Origin: Streptosporangium album
GTDB taxonomy: Bacteria; Actinomycetota; Actinomycetes; Streptosporangiales; Streptosporangiaceae
Reading direction: 5' to 3'
Assembly: GCF_014203795.1 (NCBI RefSeq)
Contig: NZ_JACHJU010000001.1
Location: 3,410,001-3,474,000, forward strand
DNA length: 64,000 nt
A model generated the notes under the pieces. It was not told where the DNA came from. It saw only the letters and a program-made list of their open reading frames with translations, and did not search any database. Both the position numbers and the translations under genes were made by a program. Positions within the stretch are counted from its first letter, which is position 1. Each line of letters begins with the position of its first letter. Shown here piece by piece: positions 63,674 to 64,000 of this stretch.

Positions 63674-64000
63674 ATGGACTTCTGGGGGACGGTCCTCGTC
63701 CTGTTGCGGCGTTGGTACATCGTCATGCCGACGTTCGCGCTGTCCCTCGCCACCGCCGCGGGCATCTACTCGACGATTCCCACCACCTACATCTCCAGCG
63801 CGGTGCTCATCCTGACCACGCCGACCACCGGTGGCAGCCTGCCGAGCAACCCGAACGTCCCGAACGGCCTGACCAACCCCATGCTCAACTTCGACAACGG
63901 GCTCAACGTCTCCGCCTCGATTCTCATCGCGGTGATGGGGACGCCGGACATGGCGGTCGAGCTCGGTGCGGTGGAGGGCGGGGACACCTCCTTCAAGGTC
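63674..64000 (+). CDS. Wzz-like chain-length determinant, copy 2 (3' truncated by window)
   Basis: The first 109 codons of a protein paralogous to the previous one: MDFWGTVLVLLRRWYIVMPT against MDFWKAVFGLVRRKLIGPPL, and the same TTGGxLxSxPxxPxGLTNPxLxF pattern. One helix and the start of the extracytoplasmic Wzz domain are seen. The gene continues beyond the window, so a kinase domain cannot be excluded. Confidence 0.85.
   Translation, partial: MDFWGTVLVLLRRWYIVMPTFALSLATAAGIYSTIPTTYISSAVLILTTPTTGGSLPSNPNVPNGLTNPMLNFDNGLNVSASILIAVMGTPDMAVELGAVEGGDTSFKV

Overview
The window is high-GC, densely coding actinobacterial chromosome with strong G/C bias at third codon positions. The NADH dehydrogenase block followed by a polyprenyl diphosphate synthase, ECF sigma factors, a NIT-domain kinase with a DUF742 partner, CU044_5270-type and FtsX-type genes together fit a Streptosporangiales-like actinomycete (Streptosporangium or Nonomuraea relatives). 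That placement is inferred from gene content; no rRNA or taxonomic marker was compared.

Layout. (1) 1-7.7 kb: the 3' half of the respiratory complex I operon (nuoI to nuoN, tightly overlapping genes) and a long-chain polyprenyl diphosphate synthase, probably for the menaquinone side chain, closed by a hairpin terminator. (2) 7.7-9.5 kb: rarD-like permease and msrA, divergent. (3) 9.4-21.1 kb: a patchwork island. It starts at the 3' end of msrA and ends at a second, diverged copy of the msrA 3' end next to a serine recombinase gene. Between them lie a HigB/HigA-type toxin-antitoxin pair, gene fragments (HTH, lipoprotein, HAD, Nudix), two 87-bp repeats whose translation resembles the MsrA C-terminus, a deleted IS1634-like element, a large secreted subtilase, an ECF sigma/CU044_5270 pair, and a small GntR regulator. 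The island looks integrated and decaying.

(4) 21.4-46.3 kb: housekeeping and signalling genes in small units: prolyl aminopeptidase, a WD40-fused Ser/Thr kinase, a truncated DUF3800-like gene, an imine reductase/HxlR pair, an FtsX-type ABC exporter with a response regulator and an unusual double histidine kinase, ArsR-controlled hydrolase and SRPBCC genes, lpdA, two GNAT proteins, an incomplete conservon (NIT histidine kinase + DUF742), a SWIM protein, and an EamA/GntR pair with a clear operator.

(5) 46.5-64 kb: a surface-polysaccharide locus. It has an initiating polyprenyl glycosylphosphotransferase, the four dTDP-rhamnose-type genes (rmlA, B, D forward, rmlC reversed), a sugar C-methyltransferase, a sugar nucleotidyltransferase, a PIG-L deacetylase, an SDR epimerase, a DUF4910 protein, a duplicated cysteine-rich protein of unknown function, a Wzx-type flippase, a family 2 glycosyltransferase, a putative 2OG-Fe(II) oxygenase, an acyltransferase 3 and two tandem Wzz-like chain-length proteins (the second cut by the window end). 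Together they look sufficient to start, decorate, flip and length-control a glycan carrying a branched or methylated deoxysugar. The most promising undescribed parts are the oxygenase/DUF4910/duplicated-Cys set here, and the msrA-anchored repeat island.
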